Source: Candidatus Sulfotelmatobacter sp.
GTDB taxonomy: Bacteria > Acidobacteriota > Terriglobia > Terriglobales > Acidobacteriaceae
Assembly (NCBI GenBank): GCA_036500765.1
Contig: DASYBM010000016.1
Coordinates: 372,001 to 436,000, forward strand
Length of the DNA stretch: 64,000 bases
Direction of reading: 5' to 3'
Shown here one piece after another: positions 24,657 through 34,637 of this stretch. The notes under the pieces are model-generated. The model was given only the letters and a program-made list of their open reading frames with translations, made no database searches and was not told the origin of the DNA. Both the position numbers and the translations under genes were made by a program. Within the stretch, counting starts at the first letter, position 1. Every line of letters begins with the position of its first letter.

Positions 24657-25715
24657 CTACTTGCTCACCCCCACCGTCTCCCTCGCCCCGATCGCCGGCA
24701 CGGCTCTCCGCACCACCGCCGCGATCTGCCTCACCTGCGTCATCAATTCGTCGAACTGGTCGGGGAAGAGCGATTGCGGGCCGTCGGATAAAGCTTCGTC
24801 CGGTTTGTGATGCACTTCCACCATCAATCCGTCGGCCCCGACGGCGACCGCGGCGCGCGACAGCGGAGTGACTTTGTTGCGCTTGCCGGTGCCGTGGCTG
24901 GGGTCGACCAGAATCGGCAGATGGCTCAGGCGCTGCACCGCGGGCACTACGCTCAGGTCGAGCGTGTTGCGAGTATGGTCGGCAAACGTCCTCACGCCGC
25001 GCTCGCACAAAGCCACGTTGTAATTGCCTTCGCTCAAAATATATTCCGCCGCCATCAGAAATTCTTCCAGCGTGGCGGACATGCCGCGCTTCAGCAGAAC
25101 AGGCTTGCGCGCTCTTCCTGCACGTTTCAGCAAAGAAAAATTCTGCATGTTGCGGGCGCCAATCTGGATCACGTCGGCATATTCTTCGCACAGATCGAGC
25201 GACTCGTGGTCGATGGCCTCGGTAATGATCTTCATGCCAAACTGCTGGCGGATTTCCGCCATGATGCGCAAACCCTCCTCGCCGAGTCCCTGAAACGAAT
25301 AAGGCGAAGTGCGCGGCTTGTAAGCTCCGCCGCGAAAGAACTGGGCTCCGGCGCGATGCACGCGCTCGGCCACGGCGAAAGCCTGTTCGCGATTCTCGAT
25401 GGCACACGGCCCGGCAACAATCGCGAGACCCGGGCCCCCGATAGTCGCGGCCGTCCCGGCAAAAGTGATCACCGTGTTATCTTCTTTGACGTCGCGACTC
25501 ACCAGCTTGTAAGGCTTCGAGACCGCGATGACTTCCTGCACGCCCGGCATTTCTTCGAGCGTGCCCTGCTCGACTTCGCCTTTGTTGCCGGTGATGCCGA
25601 TGGCGGTGCGAGTCGCGCCCGGCATGGGATGCGGGCGGTAGCCGAGTTTCTCAATTTTCTGGCAAACGCCGCGCACCTGTTCTTCGGTGGCGAGCGCCTT
25701 CATGACCACAAGCAT
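24657..25715 (-). CDS. aroF: 3-deoxy-7-phosphoheptulonate (DAHP) synthase
   Basis: A 352-residue enzyme of the first step of aromatic amino acid synthesis (PEP plus erythrose-4-phosphate). Residues about 1-85 are the N-terminal ferredoxin-like regulatory domain ([18 protein letters not shown] ... RTAIGITG) seen in the Thermotoga-type class I enzyme. The barrel domain shows [41 protein letters not shown] and HGTGKRNKV. Gene symbol is approximate; aroF/aroG/aroA naming varies. Regulation through the N-terminal domain is known for the family, not seen here. Confidence 0.93.
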   Translation of the reverse strand: MLVVMKALATEEQVRGVCQKIEKLGYRPHPMPGATRTAIGITGNKGEVEQGTLEEMPGVQEVIAVSKPYKLVSRDVKEDNTVITFAGTAATIGGPGLAIVAGPCAIENREQAFAVAERVHRAGAQFFRGGAYKPRTSPYSFQGLGEEGLRIMAEIRQQFGMKIITEAIDHESLDLCEEYADVIQIGARNMQNFSLLKRAGRARKPVLLKRGMSATLEEFLMAAEYILSEGNYNVALCERGVRTFADHTRNTLDLSVVPAVQRLSHLPILVDPSHGTGKRNKVTPLSRAAVAVGADGLMVEVHHKPDEALSDGPQSLFPDQFDELMTQVRQIAAVVRRAVPAIGARETVGVSK

Positions 25716-25934
25716 AAACTTTCACCCTGGGAAAGGCTCGTATAGGGACAGCCGTCATCGGCTATCCGGTCGAGCGCAGTTCGACTTTCTCGCCGCGGCC
25801 GCAGGAGAAGCCGCGCCTCAAGTCTACCGTTGCGCCCACCCGGCTCGCAAATGTGCCGGAAAGTAAACAAAAGGCGCCTTCGCCCGTCCCGCCGAGCGCA
25901 GCGAGGCGCGCCGCCGCCTCGTTATACTTTTCCC
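25716..25934. other. Intergenic region between divergent DAHP synthase and endonuclease IV genes
   Basis: It contains the palindrome GGGACAGCCGTCATCGGCTATCC (from 25746) and other GC-rich repeat pieces, no clear promoter or gene. Confidence 0.4.
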
Positions 25935-26876
25935 ATGCCCCGCTCCATTTCCCGCTCCATGGTGCAGGAACAGGACATTCTCAACCGGCGCGCTCCGAAG
26001 CGCCCGCCCCGCCTGACTTCGCGGCGCATTGGAATTCATACCTCCTCTGCCGGAGGAGTACAGAATGCCGCTGAACGCGCTTACCGCCTGGGTTGCAATA
26101 CCTTCCAGATTTTTTCCTCCAGCCCGCGGCAGTGGGCTCCATATGAACTGGGCGAGTTGCAATGCGCCGAAATGAGCCGCCTCCGGGCTCGCTACGATCT
26201 GAAACCCCTGGTCATCCACACCAATTACCTGGTCAATCTGGCCAGTTCCACCGAACTTTTTCTGCGCAAATCGATGGAGGCCTTTCGCGGCGAGGTCGAG
26301 CGCGCGCTTTCGTTGTGCGCGGAATATCTGGTGCTGCATCCCGGCTCGTTCCGCGGCGCCGACCGCGAACAGGGTCTGCTGCGCACCGCTGCGGCCATTG
26401 CCGCATCCACGCAAGGGCTCGACTTGGCTGGCAGAGGACTGACCATCCTGATTGAGAACACCGCCGGCGCTGAATTCTCTCTAGGCGGCAGTTTTGAGCA
26501 GGTTGCGGAAGTGATCGATCGCCTGCGCGGGATCATTCCCGTTGGCGCCTGCATCGATACCTGTCACACGCATGTTGCCGGATACGACATCGTCAGCGAA
26601 GACGGCCTCTATCGAACCCTCCAAAATCTCGACGCGACCATCGGTCTGAATCAGGTCAAAGTCTGGCACTGCAATGACGCCAAAGCGGCTCGCGGATCGA
26701 AGCTCGATCGCCATCAGCAAATTGGCATGGGAATGATCGGCTCAGAGCCATTTCGCATTCTACTCAACGATCTGCGGCTGGCGCACGCGGCCTTCATTGC
26801 CGAAACCCCCATCGACAAGCCCGGCGATGATCGAAGGAATGTTGACGCATTGAAGAAGTTGGTCGTAGAGACGTAG
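25935..26876 (+). CDS. nfo: Deoxyribonuclease IV (AP endonuclease Nfo)
   Basis: A 313-residue AP endonuclease of the endonuclease IV family, acting on abasic sites with 3'-OH ends. Zinc and active-site residues are seen in LVIHTNYLV, LHPGSF, ENTAG, DTCHTHVAG, VWHCNDAK and DRHQQIG (the second metal-ligand set). The N-terminal 20-30 residues (MPRSISRSMVQEQD...) are an extension; ATG 25935 or 25959 are both possible starts. A decayed fragment of a second copy lies at 29110-29200. Confidence 0.92.
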   Translation: MPRSISRSMVQEQDILNRRAPKRPPRLTSRRIGIHTSSAGGVQNAAERAYRLGCNTFQIFSSSPRQWAPYELGELQCAEMSRLRARYDLKPLVIHTNYLVNLASSTELFLRKSMEAFRGEVERALSLCAEYLVLHPGSFRGADREQGLLRTAAAIAASTQGLDLAGRGLTILIENTAGAEFSLGGSFEQVAEVIDRLRGIIPVGACIDTCHTHVAGYDIVSEDGLYRTLQNLDATIGLNQVKVWHCNDAKAARGSKLDRHQQIGMGMIGSEPFRILLNDLRLAHAAFIAETPIDKPGDDRRNVDALKKLVVET

Positions 26877-26969
26877 CTTGCTATGTCTCTGCTTCCAGCA
26901 TTTCGGGCGATGTGGGGACGGGCGCCTTCGCCCGTTCCGTCCAGCGCCGCGTCGCCACTCCTGCTCGCT
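26877..26969. repeat. Intergenic palindrome and repeat-element pieces
   Basis: The plus strand at 26866-26897 carries GTAGAGACGTAGC...GCTATGTCTCTGC (imperfect palindrome related to the element at 33877), then GGGACGGGCGCCTTCGCCCGTTCCG (26917-26943). Confidence 0.65.
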
Positions 26970-28937
26970 TCATGGCACCGTGACGTATTCGCCCGTTTTC
27001 CAGGTTCCTCCCCCGGTGTCCCAGGCTTGCGCGACCAAATAGTGCGTACCGGGCGACAGAGTCACCTGTGTATTCAGGCTGAGACCGCTGACCGTGTATT
27101 GCAGGTTGTTGTCGACATACAGTTGCATGGTTGCGACGGGCGCGTCGCTCTGCACCGATGCGTTTACCGTCATCGGACTGGCTACGTTGCTGTTCGCCGT
27201 CGGCGCGGAAAATACAGGCACGATCGGCGTTACGTTCACGGTGGCGCTTTTTTTGTAGATCCCGCCCGCCGTATCCCACGCCTGGAATACCACGTTGTGC
27301 GTTCCGGCGGTCATGTTCATCGCGGCCTGAACTCCAGGTCCCGTGTACTGATAGGACAGTATGTTGTCCACATAGATCTGCATGGCATAAACCGGATTCG
27401 CATCGACGGAAGTTGCGATCATTTCCACCGGCGAATATCCAGAATAGTTGGCCGAGGGCGAACTGATCGTGATGGAGGGCGCAGCGACCGTTACATAGAA
27501 GCCATTTTTCCTGATCCCGCCCCAGTCGTCCCATGCCTGCACGACGATGTAATGCTGACCGGCGCTCATGGAAAGGCTGGTATTCACGCTGGCGCCATTG
27601 GCCTGATATTGCAGCGTATTGTCCACGTAAATTTGCATCGCGTAAACGGCGCTCGTCCCTCCGCCAGTAGCGGCAATTTTCACCGGCGAGGAAACCACTG
27701 CGTTGGGCGCTGGCGTGGTAATCACAACCGACTCTGACTGGACGGTGACATTGATTCCGCTTTTGTGGACGCCGCCTTTTGCGTCCCAGGATTGCACCAC
27801 CACATTATGGGCGCCGGAACTCATCGGTATGGCTGCGTTCACCTGGCTTCCACTCACCTGATATTGCAGCGCATTATCCACGTAAATTTGCATCGCGGTT
27901 ACCGCACTGGAGTTGCTAGTGGTGGCGCTGATTTGCACCGGAGAGGCGACAACCGCATTATTGAACGGCGTACCAATGCTCACGGTGTTGAAGAAGTCGG
28001 ACATAGGATCGGCCAGCGCTCCAGCGCCGGGGCAGGAAGTGAACCCCGCAGCCGCACAGACCGTCGCCAGTAAATTCACGTGGGAATAAAGTACATTGGA
28101 TTGATATGCCGGCTTGACCTGCGGACCGATTACAAGCGTCGCTACGCGTCCGCCGCATCCCGTCTGAATATTGGAAGCACAGCGGTCATCGGGGTTTGAT
28201 CCGCTTTCATCGCCCTCGTCCCACTGTATAAACATCAGACCGTCGCCGCCGGGCTGAAACTCAGGCCGTGCCAGGATCGCAGGAATTTGTTCCGACAACC
28301 ACAGGTCGGCTTGCTGGAGCGTGCCGTCATGCGCATCGTCGTTCAGATTCGGCGTGATATACGCATACGTCGGCGTTGCATTGTTCTCCATGTCGATCGC
28401 GAGTTGAGTGAACGGAACGGAATTGTTTATCTGCGACGAGGCGCAGGAATCGGTGAAATCGATCAGCGGATTGTGCCGTCGGACATAATCGGCCCAACTC
28501 AATCCCTGAAATCCAGAGTAAGGCAAGTCCTCTTCATAAGCTTTCCATGTGGACTTCTGTGCCAATAAATGGCGGACGACATTATCCACGTTGAAGCAAC
28601 CCGCCGCGTCGTCGTCGGAGGTGACTTGTTCCCCGGCAACCAGCCACATCAACGCCGAGAGCGAGTTGTGCTGCGTCGAGTAATATTGCGTGGCCAATCC
28701 ATAGGTGTTCGCAAGAGAATTGAAGTAAGGCATACCTGAGTTATTAATCACATCTTCATAGCTGTGATTTTCTTCCGCCACAATCCAAATGTGGGAAGAG
28801 TGCGGAACCGGCCCGGTTTGCGCAGATGCAATGAGATGAGATACGGCGAAAACGAACAGAAGGCCTAACAGCTTTACGGATTTCACTGAACACACTCCGG
28901 CGACTTCCCAGAAGTGCATTTTTCGACACACGTGCAA
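26970..28937 (-). CDS. Secreted phosphoesterase (acid phosphatase/phospholipase C-like) with Ig repeats
   Basis: A 655-residue exported protein. A signal peptide covers about residues 17-40 (VKLLGLLFVFAVSHLIASAQ). Residues about 45-330 form a phosphoesterase-family (PF04185-type) domain: HIWIVAEENHSYEDVI, YYSTQHNSLSALMWLVAGEQ, and MFIQWDEGDE, with the Glu and His metal ligands expected for the family. The rest is four about 95-residue Ig-like repeats with the motif AMQIYVDNxLQYQ. Acts outside the cell, possibly on phosphodiesters or phospholipids; the substrate is inferred. Confidence 0.82.
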   Translation of the reverse strand: MHVCRKMHFWEVAGVCSVKSVKLLGLLFVFAVSHLIASAQTGPVPHSSHIWIVAEENHSYEDVINNSGMPYFNSLANTYGLATQYYSTQHNSLSALMWLVAGEQVTSDDDAAGCFNVDNVVRHLLAQKSTWKAYEEDLPYSGFQGLSWADYVRRHNPLIDFTDSCASSQINNSVPFTQLAIDMENNATPTYAYITPNLNDDAHDGTLQQADLWLSEQIPAILARPEFQPGGDGLMFIQWDEGDESGSNPDDRCASNIQTGCGGRVATLVIGPQVKPAYQSNVLYSHVNLLATVCAAAGFTSCPGAGALADPMSDFFNTVSIGTPFNNAVVASPVQISATTSNSSAVTAMQIYVDNALQYQVSGSQVNAAIPMSSGAHNVVVQSWDAKGGVHKSGINVTVQSESVVITTPAPNAVVSSPVKIAATGGGTSAVYAMQIYVDNTLQYQANGASVNTSLSMSAGQHYIVVQAWDDWGGIRKNGFYVTVAAPSITISSPSANYSGYSPVEMIATSVDANPVYAMQIYVDNILSYQYTGPGVQAAMNMTAGTHNVVFQAWDTAGGIYKKSATVNVTPIVPVFSAPTANSNVASPMTVNASVQSDAPVATMQLYVDNNLQYTVSGLSLNTQVTLSPGTHYLVAQAWDTGGGTWKTGEYVTVP

Positions 28938-29109
28938 CAGCGTACTGGTGCCTCAGCGCGCGATTACCGCTTCTAGGAGGTGGAAATTAAATTGGGTCTT
29001 TCGAAATCGGGTCTGAAAGGTGCGTCAAAAATACAGGCAATTCGGTATGGCCGCAACAAGAAAAGTCTGAAAGCAGATTAATTTTCGATGAATACGTCCA
29101 CAGGGAGCC

Positions 29110-29200
29110 GATCGCAAATCGTCAATTCGGAATGGGAACGATTGGCAAAGAGCCGTTTCGAATTTTGCTCCACGATCTGCGGCTCGCGCTTCCAGCATTT
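29110..29200 (+). pseudogene. Decayed fragment of an nfo-like gene
   Basis: In the frame beginning at 29120 the translation runs [20 protein letters not shown], followed by RLALPAF; the intact nfo gene has HQQIGMGMIGSEPFRILLND followed by LRLAHAAF. The frame then continues without family similarity, and an upstream shift breaks the frame near GATCGC (29110). No other parts of the enzyme are present, so this is a remnant, not a gene. Confidence 0.7.
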
Positions 29201-29256
29201 CGGATCATGGCGAGAGATGTTGCAAGCAACGTCTCTACGATCGATACTCTTGGTCC

Positions 29257-30096
29257 ATGCCATCTTCCGTTTCCATCAAGCTCTATCGCACCCGCCACGG
29301 CATCGCAGCCGAGCACGCGAATCGTTTCTATACCGTGAATGCGCCTTCCTGGGACGATCTGATTACCCGCGAAGACCTGCTCGATTATCTGAGCCCGCTC
29401 ATTGCGGAAACGACTGCCGGTTTTTCTCCGCAGGATTTGCTTGCGCCGATTGGCGGCCAGGAGGTCTGGGCAGCGGGCGTGACGTACTATCGCAGTCGCA
29501 ACGCGCGCATGGAAGAATCGAAGAGTGCTGGCGGCGGAGACTTCTACGACCGCGTGTATTCCGCGGCGCGTCCGGAGTTGTTCTTCAAAGCGACGCAGCA
29601 CCGCGTCGTCGGTCCGAACGCGAAGGTGGCGATTCGCGACGATGCGCGCTGGTCCGTGCCAGAACCTGAATTGGCTCTGTTCGTGACGCCGGGCGGACGC
29701 ATCGTCGGCTACACCGTCGGCAATGACATGAGTTCGCGCGACATCGAAGGCGAAAATCCCTTGTATCTGCCGCAGGCCAAAGTCTACGACCGCAGTTGCG
29801 CGCTCGGTCCTTGCCTGCTGATTTCTGACGAGCCACTCTCCGCAGCGACGGAGATCATGATCGAGATTCGCCGCAATGGCGCAAGCGTATTTTCAGGCGC
29901 GACCACGCTCAACGAAATGAAGCGCAAGCCGGAAGAACTCGTCGAATATCTTTACCGCAATAACAGTTTTCCGCATGGATGTTTTCTGCTCACCGGCACC
30001 GGCATTGTGCCTCCCGATTCATTCACGTTGCAGGCGGGCGACGAAATCCGCATCACCATCCCGCCGATCGGAACGCTGGTCAACGTGGTCGGATGA
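29257..30096 (+). CDS. Fumarylacetoacetate-hydrolase family enzyme
   Basis: A 279-residue protein of the FAH superfamily. The metal-binding catalytic core is visible: [29 protein letters not shown] (acidic metal ligands), [14 protein letters not shown], and [14 protein letters not shown]. The C-terminus has [14 protein letters not shown] and the [13 protein letters not shown] segment. The [15 protein letters not shown] pattern is like the 2-keto-3-deoxy-D-arabinonate dehydratase branch; a fumarylpyruvate hydrolase-type role is also possible. Isolated gene, just before leuS. Confidence 0.85.
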   Translation: MPSSVSIKLYRTRHGIAAEHANRFYTVNAPSWDDLITREDLLDYLSPLIAETTAGFSPQDLLAPIGGQEVWAAGVTYYRSRNARMEESKSAGGGDFYDRVYSAARPELFFKATQHRVVGPNAKVAIRDDARWSVPEPELALFVTPGGRIVGYTVGNDMSSRDIEGENPLYLPQAKVYDRSCALGPCLLISDEPLSAATEIMIEIRRNGASVFSGATTLNEMKRKPEELVEYLYRNNSFPHGCFLLTGTGIVPPDSFTLQAGDEIRITIPPIGTLVNVVG

Positions 30097-30147
30097 CCGT
30101 GTCCGCCACTCGTAGAGACGTTGTAGAATGACTGTTTCAACTATCTT

Positions 30148-32778
30148 ATGCCGCAGGAACAAAAAGTCGAAGCCGCGACGAGCCCCGCTGATCGTACGAA
30201 TGGTAATCGTCCGAATGACGATCGTTCCAATGGCGATCGTCCCCACGACGAGCGTTACGATCCGCAGCGCGTCGAGATGAAGTGGTTCGAGCGCTGGCGG
30301 GAAGCCAAATCGCTCTATGCAGCCGAACCCGACTCGGCCAAGAAAAAATATTACGTGCTTGAGATGTTGCCTTATCCCTCGGGCGCGCTACACATGGGCC
30401 ACGTGCGCAACTACGCCATCGGTGACGCGCTCGCCCGCTATATGTGGATGAACGGCTACAACGTGCTCCATCCCATGGGCTGGGATTCGTTCGGCTTGCC
30501 TGCGGAAAATGCGGCCATCGCCAACAACACGCCGCCGCGCCAGTGGACGCTCAACAATATCGCCAACATGAAGGCGCAGATGAAGCGCCTGGGCTTTGGC
30601 TACGACTGGTCGCGCGAGGTGACCACCTGCTTCCCGGAATACTACCGCTGGAACCAGTGGTTCTTTCTCAAGCTCTTCGAACGAGGCATGGCCTATCGCA
30701 AGAAGAGCAAAGTCAACTGGTGCCCGAAGTGCGCGACCGTGCTGGCCAACGAGCAGGTGCTCTCCAACGGCTGCTGCTGGCGGCATGAAGATACGGTGGT
30801 GGAGCAGCGCGAACTGGAGCAGTGGTTTGTACGTACAACCAAGTATGCCGACGAATTGTTGCGCGACCTCGACCAGCTCCCGGGCTGGCCGGAAAAAGTT
30901 AAGACCATGCAGCGCAACTGGATCGGCCGCAGCGAAGGCACGCTGGTCGATTTCAAACTCGATTACTCCGAGAACCACAAAGGCTTCGGCCCCGGCGGTT
31001 CGACCATCACCGTATTCACCACGCGCGTCGATACGATTTTCGGCGCCACCTCGGTGCAGCTCGCGCCGGAGCATCCCATCGTCAAAGATCTTGCGGTGGA
31101 GAATCCCGAGTTGCGCGCCAAAGTCGATCAACTCATCGCCGAACAGCGCAAGGCCCGCGAGACCGGCGATATTGGCGAGATCGAAAAGCATGGCGTGCCA
31201 ACCGGCCGCTATGCCATTAATCCGTTCAACGGCGAGCGAATTCCGGTGTGGGTCGCGAATTATATTTTGATGGACTACGGCACCGGAGCCATCATGAGCG
31301 TACCCGCGCACGACGACCGCGACTACGAATTCGCGAAGAAATATAAGCTCGAAATTCGCCTCGTCATTTTGCCGGTGTCCGGCGACATGGATGACACTGT
31401 GGCCGAGCCGATTCTACCGTTCGTCGGCCATGACGGCATGCTGATTAATTCCGGCCGCTACACGGGCATGGCATGCGCCAAGGCAATCAAGACGATGTCG
31501 GCCTACGCCGAGGAGACCAAGATCGGCAAGGCGACCGTGACCTATCGCCTGAAAGACTGGGGCATCTCCCGGCAGCGCTACTGGGGCACGCCGATCCCCA
31601 TGCTCTATTGCGAGAAAGACGGCATTGTAGCTATACCCGAAAAAGATTTGCCGGTCATCTTGCCTGAAAATGTCGACATCACCCTCACCGGCGGATCGCC
31701 TTTGAGCCGCGTGCCGGAGTTCGTCAACGCCACCTGTCCCAAGTGTGGCGGGCCGGCGCGCCGCGAAACCGACACCATGGACACGTTCGTCGATTCGTCC
31801 TGGTATTTCTATCGCTACACCGACGCGCACAATGACCACGCGCCCTTCGACGGCAAGATCGCGCAATACTGGTTTGGCGAACGCGGCATCGATCAATACA
31901 TCGGGGGCGTCGAGCACGCGATTTTGCATTTGATCTATTCACGCTTTTGGACGAAGTTCATGCGCGACCTGGGCATGATCTCCAACGACGAACCCGTCGA
32001 ACGATTATTCACGCAAGGGATGGTGATTAAAGACGGCGCCAAGATGTCGAAGAGCCTGGGCAATGTGGTGTCGCCTGATGAAATGGTCGCGCGCTACGGC
32101 GCCGATGCGGCGCGTCTCAACAGTTTGTTCGCCGCGCCGCCCGACCGCGATCTCGACTGGCAGGATTCCGGAGTGGAAGGAATCCAGCGATTTCTGGGGC
32201 GCGTGTACAGGTTCATCGTACGAAATGCAATTACAAAAATGCCAAACACGGCTACCGTACCGCAGTTGACGCCGCAGGCGCGCGCCATCCAGCGCAAGAT
32301 GCACCAGACGATCAAGCGCGTCAGCGACGACTTCCAGGGACGCTGGCACTTCAATACCTGCATCTCCGCGATCATGGAGTTGGTCAACTGTTTGTATGCG
32401 GCCGAAGAGGCGATTGCGCAGAAGTTGGTGCCGCCTACATTTCTGGCGGAAGTGCAGCGCAACTTAGTTTTGTTGTTAGCGCCGTTTGCGCCCTATCTCG
32501 CCCACGAACTCTGGGAGATGCTGGGTGAGCAGGGAAGCTTACTCAAAGCGCCATGGCCCCGTTACGACGCGGAACTCGCGAAAGAAGAAGAGCTCGTAAT
32601 TCCCGTGCAGGTCAATGGCAAGTTGCGCAGCCGCGTGGTTGTGCCCGCGGACGCAGCCGAAGAGACCGTTGTTGCTGCGGCGCTAGCCGACGAGAAGGTG
32701 CAGGCCGCCATCGCCGGCAAGCGAATCGTGAAGAAGATTTACGTGCCCGGCAAGCTCGTGAATATCGTCATTCAGTAA
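30148..32778 (+). CDS. leuS: Leucyl-tRNA synthetase
   Basis: An 876-residue class I aminoacyl-tRNA synthetase that charges tRNA-Leu. The HIGH-type motif is [15 protein letters not shown], the KMSKS motif is [12 protein letters not shown], and the zinc-like CPKCATV and CPKCGGPAR segments and the CP1 editing insertion (from about residue 260 to 460) are in order. The first 43 residues are an unusual hydrophilic extension with a repeated 15-base coding unit (Arg-x-Asn-Gly/Asp-Asp type) at 30193-30267. The core starts at [14 protein letters not shown]. The stop codon lies inside a 13-base tandem repeat. Confidence 0.97.
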   Translation: MPQEQKVEAATSPADRTNGNRPNDDRSNGDRPHDERYDPQRVEMKWFERWREAKSLYAAEPDSAKKKYYVLEMLPYPSGALHMGHVRNYAIGDALARYMWMNGYNVLHPMGWDSFGLPAENAAIANNTPPRQWTLNNIANMKAQMKRLGFGYDWSREVTTCFPEYYRWNQWFFLKLFERGMAYRKKSKVNWCPKCATVLANEQVLSNGCCWRHEDTVVEQRELEQWFVRTTKYADELLRDLDQLPGWPEKVKTMQRNWIGRSEGTLVDFKLDYSENHKGFGPGGSTITVFTTRVDTIFGATSVQLAPEHPIVKDLAVENPELRAKVDQLIAEQRKARETGDIGEIEKHGVPTGRYAINPFNGERIPVWVANYILMDYGTGAIMSVPAHDDRDYEFAKKYKLEIRLVILPVSGDMDDTVAEPILPFVGHDGMLINSGRYTGMACAKAIKTMSAYAEETKIGKATVTYRLKDWGISRQRYWGTPIPMLYCEKDGIVAIPEKDLPVILPENVDITLTGGSPLSRVPEFVNATCPKCGGPARRETDTMDTFVDSSWYFYRYTDAHNDHAPFDGKIAQYWFGERGIDQYIGGVEHAILHLIYSRFWTKFMRDLGMISNDEPVERLFTQGMVIKDGAKMSKSLGNVVSPDEMVARYGADAARLNSLFAAPPDRDLDWQDSGVEGIQRFLGRVYRFIVRNAITKMPNTATVPQLTPQARAIQRKMHQTIKRVSDDFQGRWHFNTCISAIMELVNCLYAAEEAIAQKLVPPTFLAEVQRNLVLLLAPFAPYLAHELWEMLGEQGSLLKAPWPRYDAELAKEEELVIPVQVNGKLRSRVVVPADAAEETVVAAALADEKVQAAIAGKRIVKKIYVPGKLVNIVIQ
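30193..30267 (+). repeat. 15-base tandem repeat in the leuS N-terminal coding extension
   Basis: Five units in phase, CGTACGAATGGTAAT, CGTCCGAATGACGAT, CGTTCCAATGGCGAT, CGTCCCCACGACGAG and CGTTACGATCCGCAG, encode [20 protein letters not shown]-type residues. Confidence 0.8.
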
Positions 32779-32836
32779 TCTGGTTCAGTAATCTGGTTCA
32801 CTAATCTAGCTCAGTAATCTGGCTCACTAATCCGCG
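32772..32836 (+). repeat. 13-base tandem repeat after leuS
   Basis: Five head-to-tail units of exactly 13 bases: TCAGTAATCTGGT, TCAGTAATCTGGT, TCACTAATCTAGC, TCAGTAATCTGGC, TCACTAATCCGCG. The leuS stop codon TAA is part of the first unit. Confidence 0.85.
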
Positions 32837-32850
32837 TTCCGAAAAAAGTT

Positions 32851-32881
32851 CAGGCGGCCGGGGTTGATTCCGGACCGCCTG
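32851..32881. terminator. Bidirectional terminator between leuS and a convergent gene
   Basis: CAGGCGGCCGG pairs with CCGGACCGCCTG around a short loop. On the minus strand it is followed by a T-run (AACTTTTTTC), fitting termination of the gene at 32906; on the plus strand it can end leuS. Confidence 0.7.
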
Positions 32882-32905
32882 TTTGGTATCGGAGAGAGCC
32901 GCAGC

Positions 32906-33274
32906 TTACTCCCCTATTTGCAAAGCTTCGGAGCGGTTGTTGAACTCAATCTCATCCAAAACTTTTGTATTGTCGTCGAGTGTTTTTACCGTCACGGCTC
33001 CATACGGGGCGCGTTGCGGAAGACTCTCGATATGACCTTGCGCGGTGGCCACGGTTTTTCCCGCCTGCAAGATGTTGACGTTTACGTTGTTGGCCGGTCC
33101 GTTCCATTCGACCTTATAGGAGCCCGGAGCGAGTTCGGTCGATCCGACGCGCGCCGTGTCCGACAAGGTGAAAGATCCAGAATGAGTGTCTTTGTCTTTG
33201 TCCTTGGCGAACGAACTCGTGGACAGAACGACCGCCAAAATGGCAAAGCTAGCAAGGTACTGTAACGACTTCAT
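32906..33274 (-). CDS. Small secreted protein of unknown function
   Basis: A 122-residue protein with a signal peptide (MKSLQYLASFAILAVVLSTS, cleavage near SFAKDK). The mature part begins with a charged DKDKDTHSG run and continues as a beta-rich domain: GSFTLSDTARVG, LAPGSYKVEWNG, VNVNILQAGKTVATAQGHIE. This type of small exported beta-domain protein occurs in many Acidobacteriota. Function not known. Confidence 0.75.
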   Translation of the reverse strand: MKSLQYLASFAILAVVLSTSSFAKDKDKDTHSGSFTLSDTARVGSTELAPGSYKVEWNGPANNVNVNILQAGKTVATAQGHIESLPQRAPYGAVTVKTLDDNTKVLDEIEFNNRSEALQIGE

Positions 33275-33527
33275 GATGCTATTCTCCTAAAAGTTGCGAT
33301 AATTTGGTGTTCGCCCTAAGGGATGCTCGACGAGCAGCGCCGGATGCAGATATCGCAAAACAATACAAATCAAGACATTTCTTGAAACGCGCGTCGTGCG
33401 AGCTGAAATTGAATCTAACAAAACAAGGCGGCCGTGTTGCGGGCGCGCGAAGTAATTGCTGTAGATTTAATGAAAACTTTCGTTATCGAGTGAGCCTCAA
33501 TCGAGTGAGCCTCAGATCTTCTTAAAC
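33275..33527. other. Divergent intergenic region without a clear gene
   Basis: AT-richer than its neighbours. Short ORFs (33304 region) have no features of real proteins. It is expected to hold promoters for the secreted protein (minus) and membrane protein (plus). Confidence 0.35.
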
Positions 33528-34565
33528 ATGCCTGCAATTTCGCCCACTCTCGAAGGGTTCCGCGCCGCCTTTCGGCGGCCTCTGTTCACGCTGGCGGAAA
33601 TCACCTGGCGCTGGACCGCAGGGGCGACCGCCTTTGCCTTGTTCTTCTTCGGTCTGTTCGAATATCTCGACACGCTGCCCGTGACCAACGGCGAATTGCT
33701 TTTTCTGCGGACGCGGCAGCCTTACCTGGTCGGCGAGGCGATCGCGCATATCCTGCGCGGAAGTCTGAATCGGGTGGTGATCGGCGGGCTGCTGGCAGGG
33801 TTGTTGCTGACGCTGCTCTGGATGGTCGCCGCATCGCTGGGCCGCATCGCCACGGTCCGCGGCCTGCTCGATTATTTCCGTAGAGACGTTACCGGCAACG
33901 TCTCTACGGATTTCGTCCGTGAGGTGAATGGAATCGAACGCTCGCCGCTGCCTGCGCTGCTCCGGTTGAATTTTCTGCGAGCCGCAGTAACGCTCGCGGC
34001 TGGCTTAGGATTTGTTGGAGCATGGATCGCGGCTGGCTTGGCCTCACCCGACATGAATCCGCGGCCCGGGCTCGCTTTCTTTTTATTTTTGCCGCTGGCA
34101 GGGATGATCTCGCTGGCGTGGTGGTCGCTGAACTGGTTCCTGTCGCTGGCAGGAGTGTTTGCGGTGCGCGACGGCGAGAATGCCGTTGGCGCGATTACCG
34201 CCGCCGTCGCTTTCTGCCGCGAGCGCATCGGCCGTGTTTTCGCGGTCAGCATCTGGACTGGATTCGCTCATCTCGTTGCTTTCGTCGCAGCCTTCACGAT
34301 CGTCTCGATGCCGATGGGCTTCGCTCCAATCGTTCCCGGACGGTTGATCGTGGCCGTCATGCTGCTGGTCACGCTGATATATTTTGCGGTCGCCGATTGG
34401 ATCTATATGGCGCGGCTGGCGGGATATATTTGCATTGCCGAGATGCCGGAGGCAGTGCTTGCTCCGGCGCCCGCGTTGCCCGTCCTTCCTCCAGCATCCC
34501 CGCCGGTGCAAACCACTATCGACCGCGACGAGCCGATTCTGAGCGACATGCCCGGCTTCGCGTAG
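33528..34565 (+). CDS. Multi-pass integral membrane protein, unknown function
   Basis: A 345-residue protein with about six membrane helices: WRWTAGATAFALFFFGLFEY, LLAGLLLTLLWMVAASLG, FLRAAVTLAAGLGFVGAWIA, FFLFLPLAGMISLAWWSL, FAHLVAFVAAFTIVSMPMGF and LIVAVMLLVTLIYFAVADW. The C-terminus is Pro/Ala-rich and hydrophilic. Between helices 2 and 3, residues YFRRDVTGNVSTDF are encoded by a 34-base perfect palindrome (33877-33910). No family is recognised. Confidence 0.75.
   Translation: MPAISPTLEGFRAAFRRPLFTLAEITWRWTAGATAFALFFFGLFEYLDTLPVTNGELLFLRTRQPYLVGEAIAHILRGSLNRVVIGGLLAGLLLTLLWMVAASLGRIATVRGLLDYFRRDVTGNVSTDFVREVNGIERSPLPALLRLNFLRAAVTLAAGLGFVGAWIAAGLASPDMNPRPGLAFFLFLPLAGMISLAWWSLNWFLSLAGVFAVRDGENAVGAITAAVAFCRERIGRVFAVSIWTGFAHLVAFVAAFTIVSMPMGFAPIVPGRLIVAVMLLVTLIYFAVADWIYMARLAGYICIAEMPEAVLAPAPALPVLPPASPPVQTTIDRDEPILSDMPGFA
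33877..33910. repeat. Perfect 14-bp-arm palindrome inside a coding sequence
   Basis: TCCGTAGAGACGTT and AACGTCTCTACGGA flank a 6-base loop (ACCGGC). Related GTAGAGACGTTGC...GCAACGTCTCTAC copies lie in intergenic DNA at 26866-26897 and 29213-29241, with a half copy at 30110. Confidence 0.9.
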
Positions 34566-34637
34566 AGAGGTCCCCACGCGAAGAATTCGAACGCAGAACT
34601 ACGTTCACGACGCTCTCTTTACACTCGCTCTCTGAAT

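Noticed and set aside
23764-25407. A 547-residue fusion ORF covering the TonB-like gene and part of the DAHP synthase
   Set aside because: The upstream part is the DAHP synthase gene in another frame; the real start is the ATG at 24567 with a signal peptide.
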